Shown in pieces: positions 9,562 through 19,835 of a stretch of DNA of 64,000 nt; position 1 is the stretch's first letter, and each line of letters begins with the position of its first letter. Source of the DNA: Streptomyces changanensis (lineage in GTDB: Bacteria > Actinomycetota > Actinomycetes > Streptomycetales > Streptomycetaceae); NCBI RefSeq assembly GCF_024600715.1, contig NZ_CP102332.1:4030001-4094000 (forward strand). The letters are read 5' to 3'. The translations under genes and the position numbers were made by a program. The notes beneath the pieces were generated by a model. That model searched no databases, was not told where the DNA came from, and saw only the letters and a list, made by a program, of their open reading frames with translations.

Positions 9562-10005
9562 GTGCGTACGTACAGCCCCAAGCCCGGCGATGTCACTCGC
9601 CAGTGGCACGTCATTGACGCCCAGGACGTCGTCCTGGGTCGCCTGGCCACCACCGCAGCAACGCTCCTCCGGGGCAAGCACAAGCCGATCTACGCGCCGC
9701 ACGTCGACGCTGGTGACTTCGTCATCATCATCAACGCCGACAAGGTGCACCTGTCCGGCAACAAGCGGACCCAGAAGATGGCCTACCGCCACTCCGGGTA
9801 CCCGGGCGGTCTGCGCTCCGTGCGCTACGACGACCTCCTCGCGAACAACCCCGAGAAGGCCGTCGAGAAGGCCGTCAAGGGCATGCTCCCCAAGAACTCC
9901 CTCGGCCGTCAGATGCTCTCGAAGCTGAAGGTCTACGCGGGCGAGAACCACCCGCACGCTGCCCAGCAGCCGGTTCCGTTCGAGATCACCCAGGTCGCGC
10001 AGTAA
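9562..10005 (+). CDS. rplM: 50S ribosomal protein L13
   Basis: 147 aa. Full-length L13: [20 protein letters not shown], then [17 protein letters not shown], the signature [12 protein letters not shown], and a C-terminus with [11 protein letters not shown] start preceded by a weak GAAGG. It is followed 41 bp later by rpsI, as is standard, and the pair ends in a hairpin after rpsI. Confidence 0.98.
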   Translation: MRTYSPKPGDVTRQWHVIDAQDVVLGRLATTAATLLRGKHKPIYAPHVDAGDFVIIINADKVHLSGNKRTQKMAYRHSGYPGGLRSVRYDDLLANNPEKAVEKAVKGMLPKNSLGRQMLSKLKVYAGENHPHAAQQPVPFEITQVAQ

Positions 10006-10046
10006 GTCCGGCCACCCCCTAAGACGAAGAGAATCTGAGGAGCATC

Positions 10047-10565
10047 GTGGCCGAGACCACTGTTGAGAACCCCATCGAGGGCGAGGAGACCTACGCCGAG
10101 GTCACCACCTTCGAGTCCGAGGTGCCCGTCGAGGGCGAGTACACCTCGGAGTCCCTCGCGTCCCGCTTCGGCGAGCCGCAGCCCGCGGCCGGCCTGGGCC
10201 GCCGCAAGAACGCCATCGCCCGCGTCCGGATCGTCCCGGGCACCGGCAAGTGGAAGATCAACGGTCGCACCCTCGAGGACTACTTCCCGAACAAGGTGCA
10301 CCAGCAGGAAGTCAACGAGCCCTTCAAGGTGCTCGAGCTCGAGGGCCGCTACGACGTCATCGCCCGCATCTCGGGTGGCGGCGTCTCCGGCCAGGCCGGC
10401 GCCCTGCGCCTGGGCGTGGCCCGCGCGCTGAACGAGGCGGACGTGGACAACAACCGCGGCGCCCTGAAGAAGGCCGGCTTCCTCAGCCGCGACGACCGCG
10501 CGGTCGAGCGCAAGAAGGCCGGTCTCAAGAAGGCCCGTAAGGCCCCGCAGTACAGCAAGCGCTGA
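10047..10565 (+). CDS. rpsI: 30S ribosomal protein S9 with acidic N-terminal extension
   Basis: 172 aa, about 40 residues longer than typical S9. The core (from [21 protein letters not shown]) and the C-terminus [10 protein letters not shown], which touches the P-site tRNA, are conserved. The first ~45 residues are Glu/Thr/Val-rich and strongly acidic ([21 protein letters not shown]), an extension found in actinobacterial S9. GTG start with GAGGAGC 5 nt upstream. Co-transcribed with rplM. Confidence 0.97.
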   Translation: MAETTVENPIEGEETYAEVTTFESEVPVEGEYTSESLASRFGEPQPAAGLGRRKNAIARVRIVPGTGKWKINGRTLEDYFPNKVHQQEVNEPFKVLELEGRYDVIARISGGGVSGQAGALRLGVARALNEADVDNNRGALKKAGFLSRDDRAVERKKAGLKKARKAPQYSKR

Positions 10566-10587
10566 TCACGCCTGCTCGGTCTGCTCG

Positions 10588-10629
10588 ACGTACGCCCCGG
10601 CGGCACCTCCGTGCTGCCGGGGCGTACGT
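10588..10629 (+). terminator. rplM-rpsI terminator
   Basis: Perfect 14-bp inverted repeat (ACGTACGCCCCGGC and complement) whose loop can extend with GCAC/GTGC, 22 bp after rpsI. T-rich sequence follows (CTATATGCTTCACC). Confidence 0.8.
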
Positions 10630-10674
10630 CTATATGCTTCACCTTGCTTTTTCGGAGTAACTCGGAGGACAGCT

Positions 10675-12033
10675 GTGGGACGACTCTTCGGCACGGACGG
10701 TGTGCGCGGTGTCGCCAACGCGGATCTGACGGCGGAGCTCGCGCTCGGCCTGTCGGTCGCGGCGGCGCACGTGCTCGCCGAAGCGGGGACCTTTGAAGGA
10801 CACCGGCCGACCGCCGTGGTCGGGCGGGACCCGCGGGCGTCGGGAGAGTTCCTGGAGGCCGCCGTCGTCGCGGGCCTCGCCAGCGCGGGCGTCGACGTCA
10901 TGCGGGTCGGCGTGCTGCCCACCCCGGCCGTCGCGCACCTGACCGCCTCGCTCGGCGCCGACCTCGGCGTGATGCTGTCCGCGTCGCACAACGCCATGCC
11001 GGACAACGGCATCAAGTTCTTCGCGCGCGGCGGCCACAAGCTCGCCGACGAGCTGGAGGACCGCATCGAGGCCGTGTACGAGCAGCACCGCACCGGCGCG
11101 CCCTGGAACCGGCCCACCGGCTCCGGCGTCGGCCGCGTCGCCGACTACCGCGAGGGCTTCGACCAGTACGTCGCCCACCTGCTCGGCGTGCTGCCCAACC
11201 GGCTCGACGGGCTGAAGGTCGTCCTCGACGAGGCGCACGGCGCCGCGTCCGGCGTGTCGCCCGCCGCGTTCCGGCAGGCCGGTGCCGAGGTCGTCACCAT
11301 CGGCGCCACCCCGGACGGCCTCAATATCAACGACGGCTGCGGCTCCACCCACCTGGAGCTGCTGAAGGCCGCCGTCGTCGAGCACGGCGCGGACCTCGGC
11401 ATCGCCCACGACGGCGACGCCGACCGCTGCCTCGCCGTGGACCACACCGGCACCGAGGTCGACGGGGACCAGATCCTCGCCGTCCTCGCCCTCGCCATGC
11501 GCGAGGCGGGCACGCTGCGCGGCGACGCCGTCGTCGCGACCGTCATGTCGAACCTCGGCTTCAAGCTCGCCATGGAGCGCGAGGGCCTGCGGCTCGTCCA
11601 GACGGCGGTCGGCGACCGGTACGTGCTGGAGGAGATGAAGGACAAGGACTACGCCCTCGGCGGCGAGCAGTCCGGGCACGTCATCGTGCTGGACCACGCC
11701 ACCACCGGCGACGGCACGCTGACCGGGCTGCTCCTCGCGGCGCGCGTCGCGGCGACCGGGCGGTCCCTCGCGGAGCTGGCGGGCGTCATGGAACGCCTCC
11801 CGCAGGTCCTGATCAACGTGAAGAACGTCGACAGGAGCCGCGTGGGCACCTCCGCGGAGCTGGCCGCCGCCGTGGCGGACGCCGAGCGCACGCTCGGCAC
11901 CACCGGCCGCGTCCTGCTGCGCCCGTCCGGTACCGAGCCCCTGGTGCGGGTCATGGTCGAGGCCGCGGACATCGAGCAGGCCCGCTCGGTCGCCGGCCAG
12001 CTGGCGGACGCGGTGAAGGCCACGCTCGGCTAG
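10675..12033 (+). CDS. glmM: Phosphoglucosamine mutase
   Basis: 452 aa. It converts glucosamine-6-phosphate to glucosamine-1-phosphate for peptidoglycan and UDP-GlcNAc. The phosphoserine loop [13 protein letters not shown] places the catalytic Ser at 104; the Mg loop is HDGDADR (about 242-248); the sugar loop GGEQSGH and the phosphate-binding RPSGTEP near the C-terminus are present. GTG start after CGGAGGACAGCT. It works with GlmS, encoded 3.4 kb downstream; the two are separate transcripts here. Confidence 0.97.
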   Translation: MGRLFGTDGVRGVANADLTAELALGLSVAAAHVLAEAGTFEGHRPTAVVGRDPRASGEFLEAAVVAGLASAGVDVMRVGVLPTPAVAHLTASLGADLGVMLSASHNAMPDNGIKFFARGGHKLADELEDRIEAVYEQHRTGAPWNRPTGSGVGRVADYREGFDQYVAHLLGVLPNRLDGLKVVLDEAHGAASGVSPAAFRQAGAEVVTIGATPDGLNINDGCGSTHLELLKAAVVEHGADLGIAHDGDADRCLAVDHTGTEVDGDQILAVLALAMREAGTLRGDAVVATVMSNLGFKLAMEREGLRLVQTAVGDRYVLEEMKDKDYALGGEQSGHVIVLDHATTGDGTLTGLLLAARVAATGRSLAELAGVMERLPQVLINVKNVDRSRVGTSAELAAAVADAERTLGTTGRVLLRPSGTEPLVRVMVEAADIEQARSVAGQLADAVKATLG

Positions 12034-12055
12034 GCAGCCCGTTTCCCCGTACCCG

Positions 12056-12091
12056 GGAAGGGGCGCCCCACCTCCGTGGGGCGCCCCTTCC
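12056..12091. terminator. Bidirectional terminator between glmM and the DUF389 gene
   Basis: Perfect 16-bp inverted repeat GGAAGGGGCGCCCCAC with a 4-nt CTCC loop, placed between two convergent genes. Confidence 0.8.
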
Positions 12092-12099
12092 GCGCGTCC

Positions 12100-12151
12100 G
12101 GGGTCAGGCGGGGCGTCTGCGGGGTCAGGCGGGGCGTCTGCGGGGTCAGGC
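12100..12151. repeat. 21-bp tandem repeat, about 2.5 copies
   Basis: Two exact copies of a unit beginning GGGGTCAGGC and ending GCGTCTGC (12100-12120, 12121-12141) and a partial third. The stop codon of the DUF389 gene lies in the partial copy, so the repeat has grown from its 3' end. Confidence 0.75.
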
Positions 12152-13084
12152 CCGGCGGACGCGGGGGCGCCGGCGCGCCCAGAGGACCTTCTGCGTCAGC
12201 AGGGTCAGGGTGCCGGCGAGCACGATCGCCAGCAGGTTCAGCAGCAGCTGCTCGACCGAGCCCTTGGTCTGACCGAGGTCGCCGTACCCCAGCGCCACGG
12301 CGGCGTTGGCCGCCGCCGGGACGGTGGTGACCGAGATGGCCACGCCGACCAGCGCCCCGGACTTCGCGGACGTGAGCGACAGGGTGCCGGCGGCGCCGGC
12401 GAGCAGCCCGACGACGAACGAGAACCAGTCCGGCGCGTAGACGAATCCGGTGTTGGGCCGGTCGCCGTGCAGCCGTTCCTCCGTGAACAGCCCCGCCGCG
12501 TCCATCGCCAGGCTGAACACCACCGTCAGCGCCATGGCCGCCGCGAAGCCCACGAGCAGCGCGACCAGCGACCGCACGGCCAGGCGCGGGCGACGCTGCA
12601 CCAGCGCCGTGCAGACGCCGGCCAGCGGGCCGAACTCCGGGCCGACCGCCATCGCCCCCACGATCAGGACGGCGTTGTCCAGGACCACGCCGCAGGCCGC
12701 GATCATCGTGGCGAGCGTCAGGAACGCCACGTACGTGACGCTGAGGGTCGACTCCTCGTGCGTGGCGTCCTGGAGCTGGTCCCACAGGACGGCGTCGGCG
12801 GCCTCGCCGGGCGCGTCGTCCTCGGCCTTCTCCGCGTGGGCGGAGAGCGACAGGCCGATGTCCTCGACGGCGATCGAGCCGGACCGGTCGAGGCCCAGGG
12901 CGCACAGGTCGGAGATCAGCCCGTCGCCCGCCTCACGGGCCACGTCGCACAGGACGAGGTCGCCGGCGGGGTCGCGGGCGGCGCCGGGGAGGACGGCGAG
13001 GTGGGTCGTGCCGACCGTCCGTTCGATCGTGCGGACCACTTCGTCGGTGTGGTCGGCGGGGACGATCAGGCGCAGGTGCAGCAC
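12146..13084 (-). CDS. DUF389 family integral membrane protein
   Basis: 312 aa. The N-terminal ~115 residues are a soluble, ACT-like region (LHLRLIVPADHTDEVVRTIERTVG...). About five to six hydrophobic segments follow (SVTYVAFLTLATMIAACGVVL, SLVALLVGFAAAMALTVVFSL, WFSFVVGLLAGAAGTLSL, VAISVTTVPAAANAAVAL, LLLNLLAIVLAGTLTLL) with the family's conserved VGAMAVGPEFGPLAG. Start at GTG 13084 because GGAAGGGAG lies 7 nt upstream. It lies 32 bp behind coaA on the same strand. The transport or signalling role of DUF389 proteins is not established. Confidence 0.85.
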   Translation of the reverse strand: MLHLRLIVPADHTDEVVRTIERTVGTTHLAVLPGAARDPAGDLVLCDVAREAGDGLISDLCALGLDRSGSIAVEDIGLSLSAHAEKAEDDAPGEAADAVLWDQLQDATHEESTLSVTYVAFLTLATMIAACGVVLDNAVLIVGAMAVGPEFGPLAGVCTALVQRRPRLAVRSLVALLVGFAAAMALTVVFSLAMDAAGLFTEERLHGDRPNTGFVYAPDWFSFVVGLLAGAAGTLSLTSAKSGALVGVAISVTTVPAAANAAVALGYGDLGQTKGSVEQLLLNLLAIVLAGTLTLLTQKVLWARRRPRVRRA

Positions 13085-13116
13085 GACCGCGCTCCCTTCC
13101 AGGGGTCCGGTGGGCG

Positions 13117-14124
13117 TCAGAGCTTGCGCAGGGAGAGCCGTTGCACCTTGTGGTCCGGGCCCTTGCGGACGACCAGGTTGGCACGGCCGCGGGTCGGGGC
13201 GACGTTCTCCAGCAGGTTCACCTTGTTGATCGTGCGCCACATCGTGCGCGCGTAGTCGAGCGCCTCCTCCTCGCCGACCTGCGTGTACTTGCGGAAGTAC
13301 GAGGAGGGGTCCTGGAAGGCGGTCGCGCGCAGCTTGCGGAAGCGGTTCAGGTACCAGCGCTCGATGTCCTCGGGCCGGGCGTCGACGTACACGGAGAAGT
13401 CGAAGTAGTCGGCGAGGCCCACACGGGTGCGGCCGTCCTTGCCGGGCAGGGCCGGCTGGAGGACGTTGAGGCCCTCGACGATGAGGATGTCGGGGCGTCG
13501 TACGGTCAGGAGCCGGCCGGGGACGATGTCGTAGATCAGGTGCGAGTAGACGGGCGCGGTCACCTCGTCCTTGCCGGCCTTGATGTCGGCGACGAACCGC
13601 GTGAGCGCCCGCCGGTCGTACGACTCGGGGAACCCCTTGCGCGACATCAGCCCCCGCGCCTGGAGCTCCTTCATGGGCAGCAGGAAGCCGTCCGTGGTGA
13701 CCAGCTCGACGCGCGGGTGCTCCGGCCAGCGCGCCAGCAGCGCCTGCAGGAGGCGGGCCACGGTCGACTTGCCGACGGCGACGGAGCCGGCGACGCCTAT
13801 GACGAACGGGGTGCCCCGCTGGGCGCCCTTCTCGCCGAGGAAGGTGTTGAGCGTCCCGCGGAGGTTCGCGGTGGCGCCCACGTAGAGGTTGAGGAGCCGG
13901 GAGAGCGGCAGGTAGATGTCGCGGACCTCGTCGAGGTCGATGACGTCGCCGAGGCCGCGCAGCCGCTCCACCTCGTCGGCGGTGAGCGGCAGTGGCGTCT
14001 TGTCCCGCAGCGCGCTCCACTGGTCCCGGGTCAGGTCGACATACGGCGTCGTCTCGGCACGCCGGGCCGGGGCGGCGGCGCTGCCGGGCGGCGGTGTGCT
14101 GCTTCGTGGCGGCGAAGTGATCAC
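13117..14124 (-). CDS. coaA: Type I (bacterial) pantothenate kinase
   Basis: 335 aa. First step of coenzyme A synthesis: ATP + pantothenate to 4'-phosphopantothenate. P-loop [12 protein letters not shown]; the VTTDGFLLP motif; KGFPESYD; and the CoA-feedback region [10 protein letters not shown]...[10 protein letters not shown]. The start GTG 14124 follows a GACAAT box by exactly 6 nt and lacks a ribosome site, so the message is probably leaderless. The 231-bp divergent gap separates it from the lipoprotein gene. Confidence 0.95.
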   Translation of the reverse strand: MITSPPRSSTPPPGSAAAPARRAETTPYVDLTRDQWSALRDKTPLPLTADEVERLRGLGDVIDLDEVRDIYLPLSRLLNLYVGATANLRGTLNTFLGEKGAQRGTPFVIGVAGSVAVGKSTVARLLQALLARWPEHPRVELVTTDGFLLPMKELQARGLMSRKGFPESYDRRALTRFVADIKAGKDEVTAPVYSHLIYDIVPGRLLTVRRPDILIVEGLNVLQPALPGKDGRTRVGLADYFDFSVYVDARPEDIERWYLNRFRKLRATAFQDPSSYFRKYTQVGEEEALDYARTMWRTINKVNLLENVAPTRGRANLVVRKGPDHKVQRLSLRKL

Positions 14125-14130
14125 AGGGCC

Positions 14131-14136
14131 ATTGTC
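14131..14136 (-). promoter_or_regulatory. -10 box of leaderless coaA
   Basis: GACAAT on the minus strand, 6 nt before the GTG start; no convincing -35 seen. Confidence 0.4.
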
Positions 14137-14355
14137 GGGCGTACGGGACCGGCGTGGGGGGTGGGGTCGGTCACGTGGGTGGCGAGGCCGCCCCGGCGCG
14201 CCACCGGGCCCCCGCCGGACGGGCCGCCCGGCAGGCCCGCTGATCACGCCCGCATCACGGTCGGGTACCGGCATGGACCGTGGATCGGGAAGCGGGCGGG
14301 CCGTCGGGAACCGGCACTTATCGTGTGCACAACATTCACAGAGAAAGTTGTGTCC

Positions 14356-15171
14356 ATGCGCGCCTCCGTCATCCGTCGTTCCGCCGTCGCCGCCTCCGCG
14401 GTCTCCTTCGCCCTGCTCCTGACCGCCTGTGGCGGTGGTGAGAAGGCGGGTGACGGTGACAAGGGCGCCGCCAAGGACGCGACGTCGGCCGCGCCGGCCG
14501 CGCCCGCCGCCAAGGTCCTCACCGCCGCGGAGCTGGAGAAGGCGGTGCTGGCCCAGGGTGACGTCAAGGGCCACAAGGTCCAGCCGGCCGGGGCGGACGA
14601 GGTCGGCAAGCCCGGCTCGGTCACCGTCGACAAGGCCGAGTGCCTCCCGCTGGCCGAGGCCAGCTCCGGCGTCGCGCTCGGCAAGTCCACCGCCGACGTC
14701 ACCCGCAAGGTGATGGAGGAGCCGAAGGCCGGCGCGGAGAAGCCGTCCTTCGAGGGCATGACGGAGAAGCAGATCGAGGAGGCCCTCGCCTCGACGATGG
14801 CCGTCACGGTCACCATCGACAAGCTCGCCTCGTACGAGGCCAAGGGCGCGGCCGACGCGCTCGCCTCGCTGCGCGCCGCCGCCACCGCCTGCGCCGGGGG
14901 CTTCACCCTGACGCAGGACGGCGAGAAGACGAAGATCGTCAAGGTGACGGAGGCCAAGGTGTCCGGCGGCGACGAGGCCGGCGCCTGGGTGCTCGCCGCC
15001 GACATGGAGGACGGCGACACCATGGCGGTCAAGGTCGCGGCCGTCCGCCAGGGCTCCACGCTCGCCACCTTCACGGCGGTGAACATCGGCGCGGCCGTCG
15101 GCGGCAAGGACTTCCCGCTGCCGACCGCCGTCATCGACGCCCAGGTCGCCAAGGTCGCCAAGCAGGGCTGA
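14356..15171 (+). CDS. Secreted lipoprotein, unknown function
   Basis: 271 aa. N-terminus [24 protein letters not shown] is a lipoprotein signal with lipobox LTAC and lipid-accepting Cys25. A Gly/Ala/Lys/Asp linker follows, then a mature domain of about 220 residues rich in Ala, Lys and Glu ([23 protein letters not shown]...) with two cysteines (AECLPL, TACAGG). No catalytic motif seen; the fold may be an LppX/sensor-like beta domain, but I do not recognise it. ATG after GAGAAAG; the divergent gap toward coaA holds its promoter. Confidence 0.8.
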   Translation: MRASVIRRSAVAASAVSFALLLTACGGGEKAGDGDKGAAKDATSAAPAAPAAKVLTAAELEKAVLAQGDVKGHKVQPAGADEVGKPGSVTVDKAECLPLAEASSGVALGKSTADVTRKVMEEPKAGAEKPSFEGMTEKQIEEALASTMAVTVTIDKLASYEAKGAADALASLRAAATACAGGFTLTQDGEKTKIVKVTEAKVSGGDEAGAWVLAADMEDGDTMAVKVAAVRQGSTLATFTAVNIGAAVGGKDFPLPTAVIDAQVAKVAKQG

Positions 15172-15198
15172 CCCGCCGTCCGCCCCCGCGGGGCCGAC

Positions 15199-15298
15199 GT
15201 CCGGCGGGGGCGACCTACCGCCCGTCCGGCGGGGCTGACCTCCCGTCGGTCCGGCGGGGCTGACCTTCCGTCGGTCCGGCGAGGGTGACCTCCCGTTC
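15199..15298. repeat. Four 25-bp tandem repeats upstream of glmS
   Basis: Units start GTCCGGCGGGG at 15199, 15224, 15249 and 15274, with a few substitutions each; less regular relatives continue to about 15360. The repeats fill the lipoprotein-glmS gap and encode no gene. Confidence 0.75.
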
Positions 15299-15435
15299 GC
15301 CCGCCGTCCGTCCGGCCGTCCGTCCCGCCGGGCTGACCCGCCGTTCGTCCGGCCGGGGACCGCCCCGGCGTCCATCCGGCCGGGGCCTGACGCGGTGTCC
15401 GCCCGTCGGGGCCGCCCGTGGCGCCCCCGGAGCCG

Positions 15436-15441
15436 TAGGCT
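15436..15441 (+). promoter_or_regulatory. -10 box of leaderless glmS
   Basis: TAGGCT, then 6 nt, then the glmS ATG; no Shine-Dalgarno sequence. Confidence 0.5.
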
Positions 15442-15447
15442 GCCGCC

Positions 15448-17295
15448 ATGTGCGGAATCGTGGGATACGTCGGCGGGCAGTCGGCGCTTGATGTCGTCAT
15501 CGCGGGTCTGAAGCGGCTCGAGTACCGGGGCTACGACTCGGCCGGGGTCGCCGTCCTCGCCGACGGCGGCCTGGCCGCGGCGAAGAAGGCCGGCAAGCTC
15601 GTCAACCTCGACAAGGAGTTGGCCGGCCGGCCCCTGCCGAGCGGGTCCACCGGGATCGGGCACACCCGGTGGGCCACGCACGGCGGACCGACCGACGCCA
15701 ACGCGCACCCGCACCTGGACAACGCGGGCCGCGTCGCCGTCGTGCACAACGGGATCATCGAGAACTTCGCGTCGCTCCGGACCGAGCTCGCCGAGCGGGG
15801 GCACGAACTCGCCTCCGAGACCGACACGGAGGTGGTCGCCCACCTCCTCGCCGAGGCCCACTCGTCCACCGCCGACCTCGCCGAGGCCATGCGGCAGGTG
15901 TGCCGCCGGCTCGAAGGGGCGTTCACGCTCGTCGCCGTCCACGCCGACGAACCGGACGTGGTCGTCGGCGCCCGGCGCAACTCCCCGCTCGTCGTCGGCA
16001 TCGGTGACGGCGAGTCGTTCCTCGCCTCCGACGTGGCCGCGTTCATCGACCACACCCGCTCGGCCGTCGAGCTCGGCCAGGACCAGGTCGTCGAGCTGCG
16101 CCGGGACGGCGTCACCGTCACGACCTTCGACGGCGCCCCCGCCGACGTGCGGGCGTACCACGTCGACTGGGACGCCTCCGCCGCCGAGAAGGGCGGCTAC
16201 GACTACTTCATGCTCAAGGAGATCGCCGAGCAGCCGAAGGCCGTCGCCGACACGCTGCTCGGCCGGATCGACGCCGAGGGCTCGCTCACCCTGGACGAGG
16301 TGCGCATCCCCGCCGCCGTGCTGCGCGAGGCCACCAAGGTCGTCATCGTCGCCTGCGGCACGGCCTTCCACGCCGGGCTCATCGCCAAGTACGCCATCGA
16401 GCACTGGACCCGCATCCCCTGCGAGGTGGAGCTGGCCAGCGAGTTCCGCTACCGCGACCCCATCCTCGACCACCGGACGCTGGTGGTCGCCATCTCGCAG
16501 TCCGGTGAGACCATGGACACCCTGATGGCGCTGCGCCACGCCCGCGAACAGGGCGCCCGCGTCCTCGCGATCTGCAACACCAACGGGTCGACGATCCCGC
16601 GCGAGTCGGACGCCGTCCTCTACACCCACGCCGGGCCCGAGGTCGCCGTCGCGTCGACGAAGGCGTTCCTCACCCAGCTCGTCGCCTGCTACCTCGTCGC
16701 GCTCTACCTCGGCCAGGTGCGCGGCACCAAGTGGGGCGACGAGATCCGCGCCGTCATCCGGGACCTCGCCCGGATCGCCGAGGACGTGGAGCGGGTCCTG
16801 GAGACCATGGAGCCCGTCCGCGCGCTCGCCCGGTCCCTCGCCGGCCACGACACGGTGCTCTTCCTCGGCCGGCACGTCGGCTACCCGGTGGCGCTGGAGG
16901 GCGCGCTGAAGCTCAAGGAACTGGCCTACATGCACGCCGAGGGGTTCGCCGCGGGCGAGCTGAAGCACGGCCCCATCGCCCTCATCGAGGAGGACCTGCC
17001 CGTCGTCGTGGTGGTGCCCTCGCCGCGCGGCCGGTCGGTGCTCCACGGCAAGGTCGTGTCGAACATCCAGGAGATCCGGGCGCGCGGCGCGCGGACCATC
17101 GTCATCGCCGAGGAGGGGGACGAGGCCGTCGTGCCGTACGCGGACCACCTGATCCGCATCCCGGTGACGCCCACGCTCCTGCAGCCGCTCGTCTCGACCG
17201 TGCCGCTCCAGGTCTTCGCCTGCGAGCTGGCGACGGCCCGCGGCAACGAGGTGGACCAGCCGCGCAACCTCGCCAAGTCGGTCACCGTCGAATGA
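15448..17295 (+). CDS. glmS: Glutamine-fructose-6-phosphate aminotransferase (isomerizing)
   Basis: 615 aa. First committed step to UDP-GlcNAc: Gln + fructose-6-P to glucosamine-6-P. The N-terminal class II glutaminase domain has the catalytic Cys right after the initiator Met (MCGIVGYVG) and GHTRWATHG. Two SIS isomerase domains follow ([18 protein letters not shown]). The C-terminus ends LAKSVTVE, the family's closing sequence. The start must be ATG 15448, since Cys2 has to be exposed. It overlaps acpS by 4 bp (ATGA). Confidence 0.97.
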   Translation: MCGIVGYVGGQSALDVVIAGLKRLEYRGYDSAGVAVLADGGLAAAKKAGKLVNLDKELAGRPLPSGSTGIGHTRWATHGGPTDANAHPHLDNAGRVAVVHNGIIENFASLRTELAERGHELASETDTEVVAHLLAEAHSSTADLAEAMRQVCRRLEGAFTLVAVHADEPDVVVGARRNSPLVVGIGDGESFLASDVAAFIDHTRSAVELGQDQVVELRRDGVTVTTFDGAPADVRAYHVDWDASAAEKGGYDYFMLKEIAEQPKAVADTLLGRIDAEGSLTLDEVRIPAAVLREATKVVIVACGTAFHAGLIAKYAIEHWTRIPCEVELASEFRYRDPILDHRTLVVAISQSGETMDTLMALRHAREQGARVLAICNTNGSTIPRESDAVLYTHAGPEVAVASTKAFLTQLVACYLVALYLGQVRGTKWGDEIRAVIRDLARIAEDVERVLETMEPVRALARSLAGHDTVLFLGRHVGYPVALEGALKLKELAYMHAEGFAAGELKHGPIALIEEDLPVVVVVPSPRGRSVLHGKVVSNIQEIRARGARTIVIAEEGDEAVVPYADHLIRIPVTPTLLQPLVSTVPLQVFACELATARGNEVDQPRNLAKSVTVE

Positions 17296-17660
17296 TCATC
17301 GGGGTGGGGATCGACGTCGCCGAGATCGTCCGGTTCGCGGAGGCGCTGGAGCGGACGCCGCAGATGGCCGAACGGCTCTTCCTGGAGCGGGAGTTGCTGC
17401 TGCCGAGCGGCGAGCGGCGCGGAGTCGCCTCGCTCGCCGCGCGGTTCGCCGCCAAGGAGGCCATCGCCAAGGCGCTCGGCGCGCCGGGGGGACTGCACTG
17501 GACGGACGCCGAGGTGTACGTCGAGGAGAGCGGACAGCCGCGGCTGCGGGTGCGGGGGACCGTCGCCGCGCGCGCGGCCGAACTGGGCGTGCGGAACTGG
17601 CACGTGTCGCTCAGCCACGACGCGGGGGTGGCGTCGGCCGTGGTGATCGCGGAGGGTTGA
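17292..17660 (+). CDS. acpS: Holo-[acyl-carrier-protein] synthase
   Basis: 122 aa, typical length. It transfers 4'-phosphopantetheine from CoA to acyl carrier protein. The Mg/CoA motifs [12 protein letters not shown] (residues 4-15) and [13 protein letters not shown] are present, and WHVSLSHD precedes the C-terminus. ATG overlaps the glmS stop (ATGA), so translation is coupled. nnrD follows 4 bp later. Its substrate CoA connects it to coaA nearby. Confidence 0.95.
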   Translation: MIIGVGIDVAEIVRFAEALERTPQMAERLFLERELLLPSGERRGVASLAARFAAKEAIAKALGAPGGLHWTDAEVYVEESGQPRLRVRGTVAARAAELGVRNWHVSLSHDAGVASAVVIAEG

Positions 17661-17664
17661 CGTC

Positions 17665-19092
17665 ATGCGTACTGCGTATCGCGTGGAGAGTGTGCGGGCC
17701 GCCGAGGCGGCGCTGATGGCGGGGCTCCCCGAGGGGACGTTGATGCGGCGGGCCGCCGCCGGGCTCGCGGGGGCCTGCGCGGGGCTCCTCGGGCGGGTGT
17801 ACGGCTCGCGGGTCGTGCTGCTGGTCGGCAGCGGTGCCAACGGCGGTGACGCCCTGTACGCCGGGGCGGGGCTCGCGCGGCGCGGCGCCGGCGTGACGGC
17901 CGTCCTGCTCGGCGCACGGGCCCACGAGGGCGGGCTGGCCGCGCTGCTCGCGGCGGGCGGCCGGGTGGCCGACGACCCGTTCGCCGTGCTGGCCCGCGCC
18001 GACCTGGTGCTGGACGGCATCACCGGCATCGGCGGCCGGGGCGGGCTCCGCCCGGAGGCCGTGCCCCTGGTGCGGGCGGCGCGCGGCTCCGGCGCCGTCG
18101 TGGTGGCCGTGGACCTGCCGAGCGGCGTGGACGCCGACACCGGGGCCGTCGACGGCGAGGCCGTGCGGGCCGACGCGACGGTGACGTTCGGGGCGTACAA
18201 GCCGGGGCTGCTCGTCGACCCGGCGCGGGAGTACGCGGGCGCGGTGCGGCTCGTCGACATCGGCCTGGCCGATCTGCTGCCGTCCCCGCCGGAGCTGGAG
18301 GCGCTCCACCACGCCGACGTGGCGGGGCTGCTGCCGGTGCCGGCCGCCGAGAGCGACAAGTACCGGCGCGGCGTCGTCGGGGTCGTCGCCGGGTCGGCCC
18401 GCTACCCGGGCGCGGCCGTGCTGGCCGTCGCGGGGGCGCTGCGCGGCGGGGCCGGGGCCGTGCGGTACGTGGGGCCCGCGGGCGCGGCCGTGCTGGCGCG
18501 GTACCCGGAGACGCTGGTGCACGCCGGGCCGCCGGCGGACGCCGGGCGCGTCCAGGCGTGGGTGCTCGGGCCGGGGCTCGGCGACACGCCGGGCGCGGAC
18601 GACGTCCTCGGCTCGGACGTGCCGGTCCTCGTCGACGCCGACGGCCTGCGCGCGCTGGACATGGCGGCGGTACGGGCCCGCCCCGCGCCCACGCTCCTCA
18701 CCCCGCACGCGGGCGAGGCGGCAGCGCTGCTCGGCACGGACCGCGCCGACGTGGAGGCGCGGCGGCTGGAGGCGGTGCGCGAACTGGCGGCGCGGTACGG
18801 GGCGACGGTCCTGCTCAAGGGGTCCACGACGCTCGTCGCCGACCCCGACCCGGGCGTTCCGGTACGGGTGAACCCGACAGGCACGCCGTGGCTCGCGACC
18901 GCCGGCAGCGGCGACGTCCTGTCGGGCCTCGCCGGTTCGCTGCTCGCCACCGGGCTCGCCCCGCGCGACGCCGCGTCGGCCGCCGCGTACCTGCACGGGC
19001 TCGCCGCCCGCCGGGCCGCCGCCGGGGCGCCGGTCGCGGCGCACGACGTGGCCGACGCGCTGCCGGGCGCGTGGCGGGATGTCGCCGCCTGA
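17665..19092 (+). CDS. nnrD: Bifunctional NAD(P)H-hydrate epimerase / ADP-dependent dehydratase
   Basis: 475 aa. It repairs hydrated NADH and NADPH. The N-terminal YjeF_N epimerase domain (about 1-210) contains GSGANGGDALYAG; the C-terminal ribokinase-like dehydratase domain (about 225-475) has GVVAGSARYPGAAVLA, LTPHAGEAAALLG, KGSTTLVADP and the nucleotide site AGSGDVLSG. Fusion of the two domains is the common bacterial form. GGAGGG lies 9 nt before the ATG. Third gene of the glmS-acpS-nnrD unit. Confidence 0.95.
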   Translation: MRTAYRVESVRAAEAALMAGLPEGTLMRRAAAGLAGACAGLLGRVYGSRVVLLVGSGANGGDALYAGAGLARRGAGVTAVLLGARAHEGGLAALLAAGGRVADDPFAVLARADLVLDGITGIGGRGGLRPEAVPLVRAARGSGAVVVAVDLPSGVDADTGAVDGEAVRADATVTFGAYKPGLLVDPAREYAGAVRLVDIGLADLLPSPPELEALHHADVAGLLPVPAAESDKYRRGVVGVVAGSARYPGAAVLAVAGALRGGAGAVRYVGPAGAAVLARYPETLVHAGPPADAGRVQAWVLGPGLGDTPGADDVLGSDVPVLVDADGLRALDMAAVRARPAPTLLTPHAGEAAALLGTDRADVEARRLEAVRELAARYGATVLLKGSTTLVADPDPGVPVRVNPTGTPWLATAGSGDVLSGLAGSLLATGLAPRDAASAAAYLHGLAARRAAAGAPVAAHDVADALPGAWRDVAA

Positions 19093-19193
19093 CGGCCCCG
19101 GCCGGCCGCCGCCCCTTGCCGCCCCGCCCCGGGGCGGGGGAGCGGGGACCCGGCTGCGTAGGATTCCCTCGTTCACCAGGGGTGGGAGAGATC

Positions 19194-19835
19194 GTGGCGG
19201 AGAACCCGCACGTCGCCGCGCTCGCGCGGCTCATGCCGTCGGACCACGGGGCCGACGAGCAGGTCGACTGGGCGGCGGCCGAGGCCCGGTGGGGCGTCCG
19301 GTTCCCCGCCGACTACCGGGACTTCATGGCGCGCTACGGCGGCGGTTCCGTCAACGGCGAGGCCGTCGTCCTGCTGCCGCTGCCGCGGCGGGGCGTGCGG
19401 TGGCAGCCGGGCGACCTCGCGGAGGAGACGGCGAACGTCCGCCTCGCGTGGCGGGCGGAGGGCGGGCGCGACGCCCTCGACGTGGACCCGGAGCACCTGT
19501 TGGCCTGGGGCGTCACGGCCGGTCCGGACATCCTGTGCTGGCTCACCACGGACCCTGACCCCGACCGCTGGCCGGTCGTCGTGTGCGGGCGCCACACCTC
19601 CCCGACGTTCAGCGTCCACCCGTACGGGATGGCGGCCTTCCTGCACCGCCTCCTCGCCGACGAGTTCGACGACCCGCCGGTCAGCCTCGTCTTCTGGGAC
19701 GGCACGCCGGCCCGATTCGTGCACTGGCGCGAGGAGCAGCGGCGGTACGTGGCCGGCCTCGACCCGGTCACCGGCGAGCCCGACCCGTACGCCCAGCCGC
19801 GGCACCGCCCGGCGGACGGCCCGGGACCGGAGTGA
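19194..19835 (+). CDS. SMI1/KNR4 (SUKH) family protein
   Basis: 213 aa. The SUKH fold is indicated by the pattern WAAAEARWGVRFPADYRDFMARYGGGSVNGEAVVLLP (about residues 24-60), then WGVTAGPDILCWLTTDPDPDRWPVVV. SUKH proteins often act as immunity proteins against contact-dependent toxins, but stand-alone housekeeping members exist and no toxin gene is adjacent. GTG start after GTGGGAGAG; a TAGGAT -10 candidate lies at 19159-19164. Co-transcription with neighbours is not evident. Confidence 0.75.
   Translation: MAENPHVAALARLMPSDHGADEQVDWAAAEARWGVRFPADYRDFMARYGGGSVNGEAVVLLPLPRRGVRWQPGDLAEETANVRLAWRAEGGRDALDVDPEHLLAWGVTAGPDILCWLTTDPDPDRWPVVVCGRHTSPTFSVHPYGMAAFLHRLLADEFDDPPVSLVFWDGTPARFVHWREEQRRYVAGLDPVTGEPDPYAQPRHRPADGPGPE

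Noticed and set aside
13117..17148. A 1343-codon minus-strand open frame
   Set aside because: Only its last third is coaA; the rest is the antisense of the lipoprotein gene and glmS, which have clear family matches on the plus strand.
19194..19835. SUKH protein as part of a toxin-immunity pair
   Set aside because: No toxin-like, polymorphic or secretion gene lies on either side; neighbours are housekeeping genes.
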